64,000 nt of DNA from Phlebopus portentosus (lineage: Eukaryota; Basidiomycota; Agaricomycetes; Boletales; Boletinellaceae): assembly GCA_037892935.1 (NCBI GenBank), contig JAYXKI010000005.1:1798001-1862000 (forward strand). The letters run 5' to 3'. Made by a program: the position numbers and the translations under genes. The notes beneath the pieces were generated by a model that saw nothing but the letters and a program-made list of their open reading frames with translations, was not told where the DNA came from and ran no database searches. This document shows, one piece after another, positions 12,784-26,743 of the stretch; within the stretch, counting starts at the first letter, position 1; each line of letters opens with the position of its first letter.

Positions 12784-13999
12784 TGTACAGAGTTAATAAT
12801 CGATCGATTGTGATCACGGTAAAGACAAGTCGGACGAAGATTCAGACAATAGACATGGCACAGTGCATGATGAGGTCCAATGGCACTAGCACTGCTAGCG
12901 CCTGGTCAGATTGGAGTTTTAGGCAGAGATGACAATGAAATTGTCTGTATTCGGGTAGTCACGAGGGGACGCGTTGTAGTTTGTAATCTCAACCGAAACA
13001 TAAGATGGACAGAATGATATTGCTGTCATTCTACACGGTAGAGGCATAAATTTCTGATTTCCACTTCCTCAGCGCTTCTGATGCCTTAATCTGCGGCCAA
13101 ATCGTGGACAGAAGGGACTTTGCACTAGGAACTACATTGACTCGCTGGACATGAAATGCATATGCTTGCGCACATCGGCTTCTTCTACGTCCCATACTGA
13201 ATATATGCCATTCTTTCAAGTTGCACCTAGCCCAATGAAACAAATAAATACAAATTCATCTAGCGTAAGCCACGCTGAGCACCTTGTCGTTTATTGTATA
13301 CAGTAGAACGGGACGTATATATGCATCCACACATGCGTCCCCTAGCGTCCACTTGAACCACTAAAGACTGGCGCATTAGCGCCGTTACCAACAAGAAGCG
13401 ATGACTATAGATTACCCTTACGGAGGAGATAATACAACAGTTTATGCTGATTCATGATCCATTCTGAATACGAGTAGCTTCAAGGTTGTATTGTACGTTC
13501 TTCCTGTATTTGGTGACAAGGCTCGAGGCCGTGCGCACATCTCGGTTCGCCCGAGTTATTTCCTGATTTTAGATATTCAGTTTCATTGCATACTCGGATG
13601 AGTGAACGGAATTAGACCTCTAAACAGTGGTTTAGCTCGGAAATGACCTCGATACATTTCTCCTGTAAGATGAAGTGAGTGAAACAGTCGAGTTAAGATA
13701 CAATAGTATCCATACCGAGTTCTTGACTATCCTTTCTAGTAGGACTGCTTGACGCTCTGCGTGCGGGTTCTCCATTCTTGCAATTATTGAGCCAGAGGGT
13801 GATGGGAGGTTGATAAAATACGGTAGTGGTTCATCTTGGAATTAGAAGGTGCCAAAAGGCACGACGCGTGCACGTGCACGTGAAGACACGTACCCGTACG
13901 TTACTATCAGTATCATCTCCTTAGATTGCCCGTAACCTTTACCATCTCTGTCTGCATCATCGACACTTCTAAGTGACCACACTTCCTTGTTTGCCAAAG
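12784..13999. other. Divergent promoter region between SEA4 and USE1
   Basis: 1.2 kb without a gene I can support. A 70-codon open frame on the minus strand (13031-13243) has no recognisable motif and no intron-exon partner. The region near 13250-13960 is moderately AT-rich. Apart from the CACGTG pair at 13871 I see no repeat or RNA gene. Confidence 0.5.
13871..13882. promoter_or_regulatory. Tandem CACGTG (E-box) pair upstream of USE1
   Basis: CACGTGCACGTG, two abutting palindromic E-boxes, about 118 bp upstream of the USE1 start codon and preceded by GCGTG. CACGTG is bound by bHLH factors (for example Cbf1/Pho4 types in fungi). Function here is inferred from the motif and its position only. 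Confidence 0.35.
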
Positions 14000-15093
14000 A
14001 TGCCTACTTTGACGAGAGATCAAATTCGCCACGAAGTGATCAACCTTCAGAAGACGCTTAATCTACTAGAACGATCTTTTAAGGAGGAGGACTGGACAAG
14101 ATGGAGCTCAAAAGATCGAAACAATAAATGGTTAAAGGCTCAATCTATACTGACGGTTCGCTCGACTTTCTTTCAGTAACTTCTGAACTACTTAAGTATG
14201 CTGCTTTAGGGAGTTAGTCATTGCCGGGTTGTGCTACACAACCTTAAGCCTTCGGACTATGATTATGGACTTGGAGATCGCAGATCGTGAGTACATGAGC
14301 GTCTGTCAACGAATTCGTTTATCGTGTATTGACTAGTCTGCTTGAAGAATGTCAGGACAGCAGTTTCACGAGAATGCTAAAGTGATTCTCGACCACCTTG
14401 AACAGGAAATATCCGAGATTAATGAGGTTTGGTGTCATCCTTCACGTACCAGTGAGGGACTTTCTGAGTTATGGGTAACATTAGGATCTTAAACCGCGTG
14501 CTCGTCTCCCGAATCCTATTCTTCCAACTCTTCCAAGACCTTCGGCATCAGCGGAGAAGGCCCCTCTTGCGCAAGAAGAGAAGTTGAATCGTTCAACAAA
14601 CGAGACACTCATTCCGGTAGATGAGTCCGAGATGAAAAGACAAAACGCCACTCCAGTGCACGAGCTATCGCTTGAATTTGAAGCAACTGGGCCCAGTCCG
14701 CTCGACATCCGACCTAATCGTCCTGATAACCCTGCGACTACTCTTCTTACGCCGTCAATTCCTTCTTCATCCGAACTGTTTGGCGAGAGCGCTCGTGGAT
14801 CACTAGAGACATCAACCGCTCTTCATGAGGATCTCTCAAAGCAACTGGCACAGATGGCCACGCAGCTGCGTCGGAATGCGGAACAGTTCAGTGAAACATT
14901 AGCAAAGGATACGGGAGTTGTCAACGCTGCGCAGGAGAAAATCGAACGCAATTACGACGAAGTCTCCAAAGAACGTGTTCGTTTGCGCGATCACTCTGCG
15001 AAGAGTTCGGGCACTACATGCTTGACTTTGATGGCTATTATCGTTGTTATCATCGCTTTCTTCATGACCTACCTAGTTATACGAGTTACTTAG
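14000..15093 (+). CDS. USE1: Use1-type SNARE of ER retrograde traffic
   Basis: Exons: 14000-14155, 14210-14286, a short third exon ending at 14427 (start uncertain, around 14348), and 14485-15093, for roughly 300 residues. The C-terminal exon holds the diagnostic part. It has a coiled-coil SNARE motif (LSKQLAQMATQLRRNAEQFS, then LAKDTGVVNAAQEKIERNYD) and one C-terminal membrane anchor (LTLMAIIVVIIAFFMTYLVI) ending in RVT. This tail-anchored layout, with a poorly conserved helical N-terminus (HEVINLQKTLNLLERS), is that of Use1/Slt1. In yeast Use1 forms the ER SNARE complex with Ufe1, Sec20 and Sec22 that receives COPI vesicles from the Golgi. The SNARE central residue would be Asp within AKDTG (a Q-SNARE-like position). 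The acceptor of exon 3 is an AAG site in my reading and is the weakest point. Confidence 0.85.
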
Positions 15094-15533
15094 GTAGATT
15101 TTTTCTTACGTGCAAGTCAATGATTGGCTTTGAATCATCGCATTATGTCTACTTCGCAAGAGTTTACAGCAGGTGTGCTATACGAAAAATCCCGAAGATC
15201 CGGATATACGGAAGAGAGTGCTGCAGTCAATAGTTCGTAGAAGAAACGCAGGAGGAATAAAAAAAATTGAAAGGTAGTGTAAAAAAGAAATGCATCAATG
15301 CCAGAAGTATCTACAAACGAAGAACTGATAGTCCAGGAAAGCACGCAGCCATTCCAAGCAAGTCCTATGATGGTAGCTACCAGATGATTACAGAAATGCA
15401 GAAAAGCATGCAAGTACAGCGACGAAATTAAAGCACTGAAGAGAGCGGCGACCCAATTAGGAATGCGTCTGTGGTCGTTATAGGTATCCAGAGTCAAAGA
15501 AAAATTTGGCTTCAAACTGGCCAATCCGTACCC
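15094..15533. other. Convergent 3' region between USE1 and the GT2 gene
   Basis: 440 bp between converging genes. A 129-codon minus-strand open frame here is hydrophobic but lacks splice logic and overlaps probable 3' UTR; I do not call it. No repeat or terminator stem is evident. Confidence 0.5.
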
Positions 15534-17222
15534 CTATCGGATAATCTGATAGGGTGCTTGCCTTGGCGGATCAACGTAAGGCTGCGCTTTCGGCTGCAAC
15601 TTCTCATCCGAGACATTTGTACTCGCCGCAGCAGCAGCAGCTGTAGCGGCAGTAGGATCGCCAATACCTGCCCGAGTACCCCAACCAGTCTGAAACAAAG
15701 ATTCGCATCATAACGAATTGGACAGAAAAACTTTAGCAGCCTACCTCATGCAATGTTAAGGCGGCGTAAATCTTCATAACCGCGAAGTAATAGCCAAATA
15801 GAATGAAAGCTGGGACGTAGATGATATGTTGCGGTCGATACCACAGATGCGGCATGAGCTTCAGCGTCCGAGTGACCGAAAGCCACACAATGTAGGATAT
15901 GATGACGTTCCTAATAAAAAGGTCAATGCATAAGATAATCAAATCTAACCCTAGAACTGACCACCATGGCAAGTGATACCCTCCATCATCTACTGGCTTC
16001 GTACTCTTCCAAACGACAACTGCGACGAGGCAAGGGCCAACAAGTAGCGTGAAAGGGTTGAATATCTTATCGACCTGAAGATGCTTGCAAATCAGACCAG
16101 AATTTAGACGTGAATGATAAGTATTAAAGCACCATTGTATATGCGACGTAGGGGTGAGCTGTCCAAATATACCTTTCGGTGAATAATGAGCGAAGGTCAC
16201 TACGCCAGGTGTTTCTTGTCCATCGCAGGACCTGCTTCAAGAAACGCCAGTTCGGCTTCATGGTACTGAGAATCTCGGCTTCCTTGCAGCATTGAATATA
16301 GGTCGTCCAACCATGGCTGACCATCCACCTGGTCAAGAATTTGTCGTCGCCTGAATTGAGCTGATACTTTCCCAACCAAAAGTCGTGAGTGAAGCCATGC
16401 AAAAATTCTGGGTCTTTGAGAATGATAGTCCTATACGCTGCCGTACGACCCGAAAGACAGCACACTCCGCCATCAATATGTGTCGATGCGGAGATTTCGA
16501 TGTTTCGTATAGTAAGGCGGAACGCGGCCAGGACTTCCCAGATAGTCATCTTTTCCCCGACAGACTTCACGCGCTGGGATGTTCCCACCCCTCCCACTTT
16601 CTGGTCTTCGAAGCAGGCTAGCACGTAGGGGAGGAGAGTCGGGGGCCAAATAGCGTCGTCATCAGCAAAGACAATGATGTCAGTCGTAGTGTTCTTGATC
16701 CCATGCGTCATCTGTAGTCGCTTGTTGGCGTAGGGAACGGTCAGAACACGTATCTTCTCTGGGTTCACCGAATCGGCAAGCTCTTGTAAGGGACCCCGCA
16801 TCTTCTCCTCAGTTATGATGAGAATCTCCTTGGGGTTTCCTTCAAGCCATGAATGAGCGGCCTCCTTGAACTCCTCGCCTGCGTCGATTGTAGGTACAAT
16901 AATCGTGACGTCTTCAGAAGCGACGTATGTCGAGGATTCGGGGAGAGGAACAGGTCGATATACCCATGCCGCGAGTAGACGGATGAGGTACCATAGATAT
17001 CGGTAGAAACTAAAGAAATACAATATCGGTTAGTGATATCACCCCAGGCTGAACTACCGCGAAGAGGCGCCATCTTTCTCCCTGCAGCAGGATGAGAGAC
17101 TCCACATACCCAATGATCCCAAACGGTACGACTGGATAAATTGAAGTCTCAGCTGAGTCCATAATACAAGGAGGGAAAACAGACTCACAGATAGCGAATT
17201 TGTCGGAAGTCAAGTAGAGCAT
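15534..17222 (-). CDS. Family 2 polysaccharide glycosyltransferase (fungal GT2/hyaluronan-synthase-like)
   Basis: A membrane-bound processive glycosyltransferase. After a first membrane segment (YRYLWYLIRLLAAWVY) comes the GT-A domain: SEDVTIIVPTID (donor-site start), VFADDDAIWPPTLLPY (the D-x-D metal site), LNSGDDKFLTRW (catalytic Asp region) and QVLRWTRNTWRS (the Q-x-x-R-W motif of processive enzymes). At least four C-terminal membrane spans follow (for example FTLLVGPCLVAVVVW and FILFGYYFAVMKIYAAL), then a short Ala/Pro-rich tail. This set matches the conserved fungal GT2 described in Zymoseptoria and Fusarium, needed for growth of hyphae on solid surfaces; product unknown. The start is the ATG at 17222 if a 49-nt intron (GTGAGT to CTCAG) is removed, giving MLYLTSDKFAISETSI; an ATG at 17162 inside that intron is the alternative. 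About 480-500 residues. Confidence 0.85.
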
Positions 17223-19920
<2,698 letters not shown>

Positions 19921-19992
19921 CGAATAACACCTCTTCTGCAGACTGAATGCTCTTGTTGGGCGTGAATAGAAGAACGACGTTCGATCGCGAGT

Positions 19993-20060
19993 GACTCGAA
20001 GGAGTGCGTGCATGCAATTTGAGTTTTGCTCTCCTTCCAGATATGGGGTGGGATTGACTC
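19993..20060. promoter_or_regulatory. Two TGACTC half-sites (Gcn4/Cpc1-like) in the KRS1-RBR promoter
   Basis: TGACTC occurs at 19993-19998 and again at 20055-20060, 73 and 135 bp upstream of the KRS1 start. TGACTC is the core of Gcn4/Cpc1 sites that drive amino-acid and tRNA-synthetase genes in fungi. The six-base match is weak and the promoter is shared, so this is a suggestion only. Confidence 0.3.
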
Positions 20061-20208
20061 GTCGCGGCAAACTGCCGCGTCTCACGTGTGATTGATTTAT
20101 ATAAGCCAACACCTTTGTAGAGCATGTTTCCCCTTGGCTCAGCCTCGAGTCTGACGACCGACCCCCGACGACCACCTCAATCCTTTCCTAACAACTCAAC
20201 TAACAACC

Positions 20209-22277
20209 ATGTCATCTGACTACGAATTTTCTGATGATGATAATGAGTACTATGATGGCATGGATATGGACGACGACGAAGATGTAGAGGAACAGGACGA
20301 TGGTAAGCCCCCTGCATGTGTCATACTCTCTTTCGTGTCGCACTGACAAGTACAGACTCAGGAATCTCGGAAGAGGAGATGGACATAGAGCTGGCGAGAG
20401 GCGGCCTCACCTCGGCCGGTAAACGAAAAGCATGCGAAGTAGACTTCGATACTGTAACTCAGGATGCGGTAGAGGCGCTTATCCGTAGGGATGTCGAACA
20501 CATTAGTAGCATTTTCGGCGTTTCTGTTCGTTATCTTCCTTTCTTCATTGACATGGCTGATACTTTGTTACTGAATCTAACTGTTCTTTAGGAAGACGTT
20601 GCCTCGTTGTTACTGCGACATATGGAGTGGAACAAGGAACGGTTAATCGAGAAGTACATGGATACTCCAACGGAAATCAGCGTAAAGGCGGGTGTAACTG
20701 TTACCCCTCCTCGTCCGCCGTCACCACCACCGTCGGGTCGTCTGGCTAGTATTCGATCCAAGTCCTCTGCTCTTGTGGCGAAGCGCACCACTCGTCGTTC
20801 TGCAGCTGAGTCAGCCTCGCGATCAAAGGTGGTTACAGAGCCTCTAGTCCAGCCAGAAACTACAATCTGTCAGATCTGCTTTGACGATGAGCAATCGGAG
20901 ATGAATGCCTTATCGTGCGGGCACAAGTTCTGCGTCGACTGTTGGGCAGCTTTCATTCGAGGCAAGATTCGCGAAGAGGGGGAGATTAACATCCGATGCA
21001 TGGCCTCAGAATGTTCTTTGATTGCTCCGGATTCGTTCATCCGCACTGTCTTGTCCGGGGATGATGACACGATCAAGCGCCATCAAGAACTCATCGTGCG
21101 CCACTACGTCAGTTGCAACAAGAATCTGAAGTTCTGTCCATATCCTGGCTGCACGTACACAGTATCCTGCCCATCGGCAGCCAGTAAATCTGCCCTTACC
21201 ACAATTGTTCCGACGGTTCACTGCGGCGCTTCAGAGAACCACATATTTTGCTTTGGTTGTAGTATCGATGCAGACCATAGGCCGGTCATATGTCCTGTTG
21301 CAAAATTATGGCTTAAGAAGTGCCAGGATGATAGTGAGACAGCTAATTGGATAAAGAGTAACACGAAGGAGTGTAGCAAATGTCAGAGCACTATCGAAAA
21401 GAACGGCGGTTGCAAGTACGTCCTGTTCAAATTTAGATTTTGAGTATAGCTCACAGACTCGCATAGCCACATGACATGCAAGAAATGCAAATATGAGTTC
21501 TGCTGGGTTTGCATGGGTACGCTCGTACGGCATCGTCATTTGAAATGCGCCTTAACTTTACTTTAAGGACCGTGGTCCGAACATGGAACGTCATGGTATA
21601 ATTGCAATCGCTACGATGAATCATCTGGCGTTGAGGCACGCGATGCGCAGGCACGGAGTCGTGCGTCGTTGGAACGGTATCTCCACGTGCGTACTCCTTG
21701 ATATATCGGAAGCCTTTGTCTAACATGTTTTGGTAGTATTACAATCGCTGGGCAAATCACGAGCAATCGGCGAAACTCTCCGTCGACCTCTACGCGAAGA
21801 CTGAGAAGAAGATGGAGGAGATGCAGATTACCTCCAATCTCACTTGGATAGAAGTCCAATTTGCGAAAAAAGCGGTGGACGAGGTCTTCAAGTGCCGAAT
21901 GACGCTGAAGTGGACTTACGCTATGGCTTATTATCTTGAGAAGGGTAACCAGAAGGAGCTCTTTGAGGATAATCAAAGGTGAGCAACTACCTACCTCTGC
22001 CGTGCGGCATTTCAACTTCACGCAGGGATTTGGAGCGAGCCGTCGAAGACCTCTCGGAATTGTTGGAGTCACCGATTGAAGCCGAAAACATTCCGAAACT
22101 ACGACAACAGATCACGGACAAGACAGTATGTACACGTTTGCTGTGCTTTTCTTGTTCTCCCTCATTCTTTTCACATAGGTATATGTGCACAAGCGTAATG
22201 AGATCATGCTAGAAGATACTGCCCAAGGCTTCTTAGAAGGCAGGTGGAAGTGGAACGTAGACGTTGAGGGCTTCTGA
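20209..22277 (+). CDS. Ariadne-type RBR E3 ubiquitin ligase
   Basis: RING-between-RING ligase that forms a thioester with ubiquitin before transfer. The N-terminus is very acidic ([16 protein letters not shown]), followed by a UBA-like stretch ([18 protein letters not shown]) as in Ariadne proteins. RING1 is [20 protein letters not shown] with [10 protein letters not shown]. The IBR follows ([35 protein letters not shown]). RING2 is [15 protein letters not shown], joined across an intron to [17 protein letters not shown]; its catalytic Cys is in GGCNH. The C-terminal Ariadne domain is helical ([40 protein letters not shown]) and ends NVDVEGF at a TGA at 22277. Length is about 530 residues, normal for the family. 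About seven introns. Family knowledge links Ariadne ligases to neddylated cullins; that partner is not visible here. Confidence 0.93.
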
Positions 22278-22687
22278 ATGTTGTAATCAGGACTGACTTT
22301 GGATCATTTTTTGTACACTGTGTATATAACGATGACATCCGTACGATTTACGGCTGCAGCCATTTTTACTTGCAGTAATTAATGCCATTCATTCGGAAAT
22401 GTTGAGTCAGTGGCTGTGTTCATTTTTATCGACAGTGCAAATCGATCGTCAATCGACACCGTCTCTCTGTCTGTCACCGACTATCGCCAAGCTTAGAAGT
22501 CACGGTCAAGAACAAAGCGGCTCATCACAGATTTGCAGGGAAGTCTGCTTTACTGCATTGCATTGCCGTGGGGGAGGGCACTTGGTTTTCTGAAGCGCAT
22601 ATATCGAAGGAGAGCGGAGAACAAAAGGTTCGAGATGTTTGTTCCCGGTGATTGGCATCCGCTGATGATTTACTCCCCATCGAACAG
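22278..22687. other. ADE6 promoter region
   Basis: 410 bp between the RBR gene and ADE6, both on the plus strand. It holds the TGAGTCA site listed separately. A short open frame ends just before the ADE6 start; no other gene seen. Confidence 0.5.
22403..22409. promoter_or_regulatory. TGAGTCA site (Gcn4/Bas1-like) upstream of ADE6
   Basis: A palindromic TGAGTCA lies 279-285 bp upstream of the ADE6 start codon. This is the full Gcn4/Cpc1 site and contains the TGACTC core also used by Bas1 at yeast purine genes. Position and target gene fit; binding is inferred. Confidence 0.4.
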
Positions 22688-25600
22688 ATGCTATTGCTGC
22701 TCGGAAATTCGGCTGTCTCTCCAAGCAAGCGAAGTACCCTTCTGACGGCTGTTCGGAAGTCCTGCGACATTGTGCGGTCAATCGACGCCGTCTACGTTCA
22801 TCTGGTTAGCTGTGTCTCGCAAGAGTCTGAAGCGATACTCGGTCAAAAGCAGTCGGAACAGCGGCTCTTGCTGAATGCTCTTCTTGACTATGGAGATGAT
22901 TTTGCGTTCACAAGTACCCGAGATGCGCTTGCTTGTTCGACAAAGAATTTGGTATATGTACTGCCCCGTGCCGGTTCCATCTCACCTTGGTCCAGCAAGG
23001 CAACCGATATTGCTCGCACCTGCAATTTAGGTCAGTTCGTGGATCGGATCGAGCGAGGCATTGTGTATCTCGTTGAGACGGCGGATGGAGCTGAGATCTC
23101 AATAAACGAACTTCGATCATTCTCGCATCTTATTCACGATCGCATGACGCAAGTCGCTCAGCTCGAGCCACCTGAAGAATCTCTATGCTTTCAGCATCAG
23201 ACCCCAAGGCCGTTACGGACTATCGATCTCTTAAGCCACCGAGAAAACGCGTCTGCTGCGCTCTCCAGGGCGAACCAAGAGCTTGGGCTTGCCCTGAGTT
23301 CTGACGAAATTCAATACTTGGTCGATGCTTACGTATCTGGTGCAGAAGCTCTCAATCGCAATCCTACAGATGCGGAACTATTCATGTTTGCGCAAGTAAA
23401 CTCGGAGCATTGCCGACACAAGATATTTAACGCTTCCTGGACTATCGATGGAAATGCCAAAGACCTGTCCCTTTTCCAGATGATCCGGAACACAGAAAAG
23501 ATTAGTGGTGCTGGCACGATCTCGGCCTATTCGGATAATGCGGCCGTCTTTGAAGGTTTTTCCGCTCCTCGTTTCAGCGCCTTTGAGGGGCTTTATTCGT
23601 CCCATGAGGAACTCATGCCAATCTTGGTGAAAGTCGAAACTCACAATCACCCTACGGCAGTCTCACCTTACCCCGGTGCAGCAACAGGATCTGGAGGTGA
23701 AATTAGGGATGAAGGTGCTGTAGGTCGAGGTTCGAAGCCGAAGGCGGGTTTAGCTGGATTTGCTGTATCCAATCTGCTCATTCCTGGACATGAACAACCT
23801 TGGGAAACGGACTTTGGACGCCCATCCCATATCGCATCTGCACTTGATATTATGCTGGAAGGTCCTCTTGGTGCTAGCGCATTCAATAATGAGTTTGGCA
23901 GACCAGGTTTAGCGGGATACTTTCGTACTTTCTTGGAAAGCGTTCCATCAGATTCAGGGCCTAACGCAAAGGAAATCAGGGGCTTCCATAAACCCGTCAT
24001 GATCGCTGGTGGGTTAGGAAATGTCCGTCCAGCATTTGTCAGGAAATCCAGGATCGAGCCTGGCGCGAAAATTGGCGTGCTGGGAGGTCCTGGGATGTTG
24101 ATAGGATTGGGCGGAGGAGCGGCATCTAGTCAAGCTTCCGGATCCAGTTCCGCAGATCTTGACTTCGCATCTGTTCAGAGAGACAATGCCGAAATGCAGA
24201 GGCGCTGTCAACAAGTGATAGACGCTTGCGTTGATCTGGGCGACAAGAATCCGATTCAGTCTATTCACGATGTCGGCGCAGGTGGCTTATCGAATGCACT
24301 GCCGGAACTTGTTCATGATTCAGATCTTGGTGCAACGTTCGAGCTCAGGGATATTCCGGTCGCAGATTCGTCTCTATCCCCAATGGAAATATGGTGTAAT
24401 GAATCCCAGGAACGTTATGTGATGGCTGTCTCACCCGTGCATGCCAAACGATTCGAAACGATCTGTAACAGGGAAAGGTGCCCGTTCTCGTTCGTCGGAG
24501 TCGCCACGAGTGAACTGGATCTAGTAGTCACTGATCGCCTCTTCAAAGAGGACGTTGTACGACTAAAAATGTCGACTCTATTCGGCAAGCCACCACGTAT
24601 GTCGAGAATCGACGCTACGCCAAATACTCCTTTCAGTCTATTCGACGTATCGCTGTCGCGATACCTCCCTCCTATCGAAACAACTCGAGAGAGGTTTTCA
24701 GCCGCCGTGCAGCGAGTGCTTCGACTCCCTTCTGTCGGCTCAAAGTCTTTCCTTGTGACTATTGGCGATCGGAGTATCACGGGGCTCGTTTCACGAGATC
24801 AGATGGTGGGACCCTGGCAAGTACCTGTTGCCGACGTTGCAGTGACGAGGACCACCTATGGATTTGATGTATCTACCGGTGAAGCGATGGCTATGGGTGA
24901 ACGATCTCCAGTAGCCTTATTGAACGCGGCTGCTTCAGCCAGGCTTGCTGTAGCAGAGGCTCTGACCAACCTCGCCGCTGCATCCGTTGAGAGTCTTTCA
25001 CGAGTAAAGCTAAGTGCCAATTGGATGTGTGCAGCGTCAAAGGCTGGCGAAGGTTCGGGACTTTACGAAGCAGTAAACGCAATAGCTATGGAACTATGTC
25101 CGGCGTTGGGTATAGGCATACCTGTTGGAAAAGATTCCATGTCAATGTCGATGAAATGGAGAAAAAATGGTGGACAAGTCGAAGTTAGCAGTCCCTTGTC
25201 TCTCAATATCACAGCATTTGCACCGATACATGCGACTGATAAAACCTGGACACCGCAGCTCCGGAGCGACCTTACTGAAGAGACTGTCTTGATACTCTTC
25301 GACCTTGCAGCCAGAAAGACGCGACTTGGAGGTTCCGCGCTGACGCAGGTTTTCAAGGAAATAGGTTCTGAACCTCCAGATATCGATGACGTTGCTGAAT
25401 TAAAAGCATTCTTTTTTGGATGTCAGAAAGTACGAGTCAGCCATCCAGACATGGTGCTCGCCTACCATGATCGTTCAGACGGTGGTCTCTTCACAACTCT
25501 GGTAGAAATGTGTTTTGCAGGTCGAGTTGGAGTAGAGATTTATCTGGACACCATTCCGGGCAGTGGGCAGCCAATGGCCGCGTTGTTCAACGAGGAACTG

Positions 25601-26743
25601 GGTGCTATTATGCAGATTCGTCGTTCAGACGTGCCAACCCTGCAGAGCATCTTCGCAGCATCTGGGCTTTCTGCGTCAGCAATGCATGCTATCGGGTCTC
25701 TCAGTCAGAATCCAGACCAGACGATCACGATTCTGCAGAACTCTGTGCCTTTCTACTCTAGCACCAGAGTGGAACTTCAAAAGATCTGGACAGAGACGTC
25801 ATTCCGGATGCAAAGTCTGCGGGATGAACCAGAGGCAGCATCAGAAGAATACGGCCTAATATCAAACGACAACTACAAAGGACTCTTCTACGATCTGACG
25901 TTTGACTACTGGCCACCGCCATCGATCATTCCGTCGATCACTTTCCGTCCGAAAGTTGCGATATTACGAGAGCAAGGCGTAAACGGACATGTGGAAATGG
26001 GCTGGGCGTTCTCTGCGGCAGGTTTTTATGCAGTCGATGTCCATATGTCTGATATCATCAATGGCCTGGTTAGCCTCGCAGAATTTCGAGGCATTGCGGC
26101 GTGTGGGGGATTCTCATACGGTGACGTACTGGGGGCAGGGAATGGATGGGCGACCTCGGTTCTAATGCATGCAAAGACCCGAAAAGAGTTCGAGAGGTTC
26201 TTCGCGCGTGAGGATACATTTACCTTGGGCGTGTGCAACGGATGCCAATTCCTGAGCCACTTGCGACGAATCATTCCAGGTGCGGAAACATGGCCCAGCT
26301 TTAAGCCAAATAAGAGCGGAAGATTTGAAGGAAGGACATGCATGGTGGAGATCGTGGAGAATGAGGTTACCGCTTCTTCTGTATTCTTCCGTGATATGGG
26401 CGGATCCAAGCTTCCTGTGGCTGTAGCGCATGGGGAAGGGCGCGCTACCTTCGATTCGGAAGAAAAGGGGAAAACTTTTGTCAGTCAACAGCTTGCTGCG
26501 TTGCGATACGTGGACTCGCATGGGAAGCCAACTGAGTTGTATCCTCTTAATCCAAACGGGAGCCCGGGCGGCATTACCGGCGCCCAAACACCAGACGGTC
26601 GAATTCTAGCTTTGATGCCTCATCCAGAACGCGTCACGGCGTTGCAAAGCAATAGTTGGTACCCTCCAGAGATGGCGAAGTCTTGGCTTGGTACGGGTCC
26701 GTGGTTCCGAATGTTCCAAAATGCGAGGCAGTGGTGCGGTTGA
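22688..26743 (+). CDS. ADE6: Phosphoribosylformylglycinamidine synthase (PurL/Ade6)
   Basis: Fourth step of purine synthesis: FGAR plus glutamine and ATP gives FGAM. A single uninterrupted frame of 1,351 codons, unusual in this intron-rich window but near the usual ~1,340 residues of eukaryotic PurL. I start at the ATG at 22688 because MLLLLGNSAVSPSKRS aligns with the family's N-terminus and a stop lies at 22649 in frame. The synthetase core shows QVNSEHCRHKIFNASW (around residue 240), GSGGEIRDEGAVGRGSKPKA, and GLGGGAASSQ. A second ATP-binding half contains VGKDSMSMSMKW. The C-terminal glutamine amidotransferase begins VAILREQGVNGHVEM and carries nucleophile Cys1183 in GVCNGCQF and the His1312/Glu1314 pair in MPHPERV. 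All catalytic residues are present. A TGAGTCA site lies upstream. Confidence 0.97.
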   Translation: MLLLLGNSAVSPSKRSTLLTAVRKSCDIVRSIDAVYVHLVSCVSQESEAILGQKQSEQRLLLNALLDYGDDFAFTSTRDALACSTKNLVYVLPRAGSISPWSSKATDIARTCNLGQFVDRIERGIVYLVETADGAEISINELRSFSHLIHDRMTQVAQLEPPEESLCFQHQTPRPLRTIDLLSHRENASAALSRANQELGLALSSDEIQYLVDAYVSGAEALNRNPTDAELFMFAQVNSEHCRHKIFNASWTIDGNAKDLSLFQMIRNTEKISGAGTISAYSDNAAVFEGFSAPRFSAFEGLYSSHEELMPILVKVETHNHPTAVSPYPGAATGSGGEIRDEGAVGRGSKPKAGLAGFAVSNLLIPGHEQPWETDFGRPSHIASALDIMLEGPLGASAFNNEFGRPGLAGYFRTFLESVPSDSGPNAKEIRGFHKPVMIAGGLGNVRPAFVRKSRIEPGAKIGVLGGPGMLIGLGGGAASSQASGSSSADLDFASVQRDNAEMQRRCQQVIDACVDLGDKNPIQSIHDVGAGGLSNALPELVHDSDLGATFELRDIPVADSSLSPMEIWCNESQERYVMAVSPVHAKRFETICNRERCPFSFVGVATSELDLVVTDRLFKEDVVRLKMSTLFGKPPRMSRIDATPNTPFSLFDVSLSRYLPPIETTRERFSAAVQRVLRLPSVGSKSFLVTIGDRSITGLVSRDQMVGPWQVPVADVAVTRTTYGFDVSTGEAMAMGERSPVALLNAAASARLAVAEALTNLAAASVESLSRVKLSANWMCAASKAGEGSGLYEAVNAIAMELCPALGIGIPVGKDSMSMSMKWRKNGGQVEVSSPLSLNITAFAPIHATDKTWTPQLRSDLTEETVLILFDLAARKTRLGGSALTQVFKEIGSEPPDIDDVAELKAFFFGCQKVRVSHPDMVLAYHDRSDGGLFTTLVEMCFAGRVGVEIYLDTIPGSGQPMAALFNEELGAIMQIRRSDVPTLQSIFAASGLSASAMHAIGSLSQNPDQTITILQNSVPFYSSTRVELQKIWTETSFRMQSLRDEPEAASEEYGLISNDNYKGLFYDLTFDYWPPPSIIPSITFRPKVAILREQGVNGHVEMGWAFSAAGFYAVDVHMSDIINGLVSLAEFRGIAACGGFSYGDVLGAGNGWATSVLMHAKTRKEFERFFAREDTFTLGVCNGCQFLSHLRRIIPGAETWPSFKPNKSGRFEGRTCMVEIVENEVTASSVFFRDMGGSKLPVAVAHGEGRATFDSEEKGKTFVSQQLAALRYVDSHGKPTELYPLNPNGSPGGITGAQTPDGRILALMPHPERVTALQSNSWYPPEMAKSWLGTGPWFRMFQNARQWCG

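Noticed and set aside
15135..15524. 129-codon hydrophobic minus-strand frame
   Set aside because: Lies in the convergent 3' region; hydrophobicity follows from T-rich sequence. No motif or splice partner.
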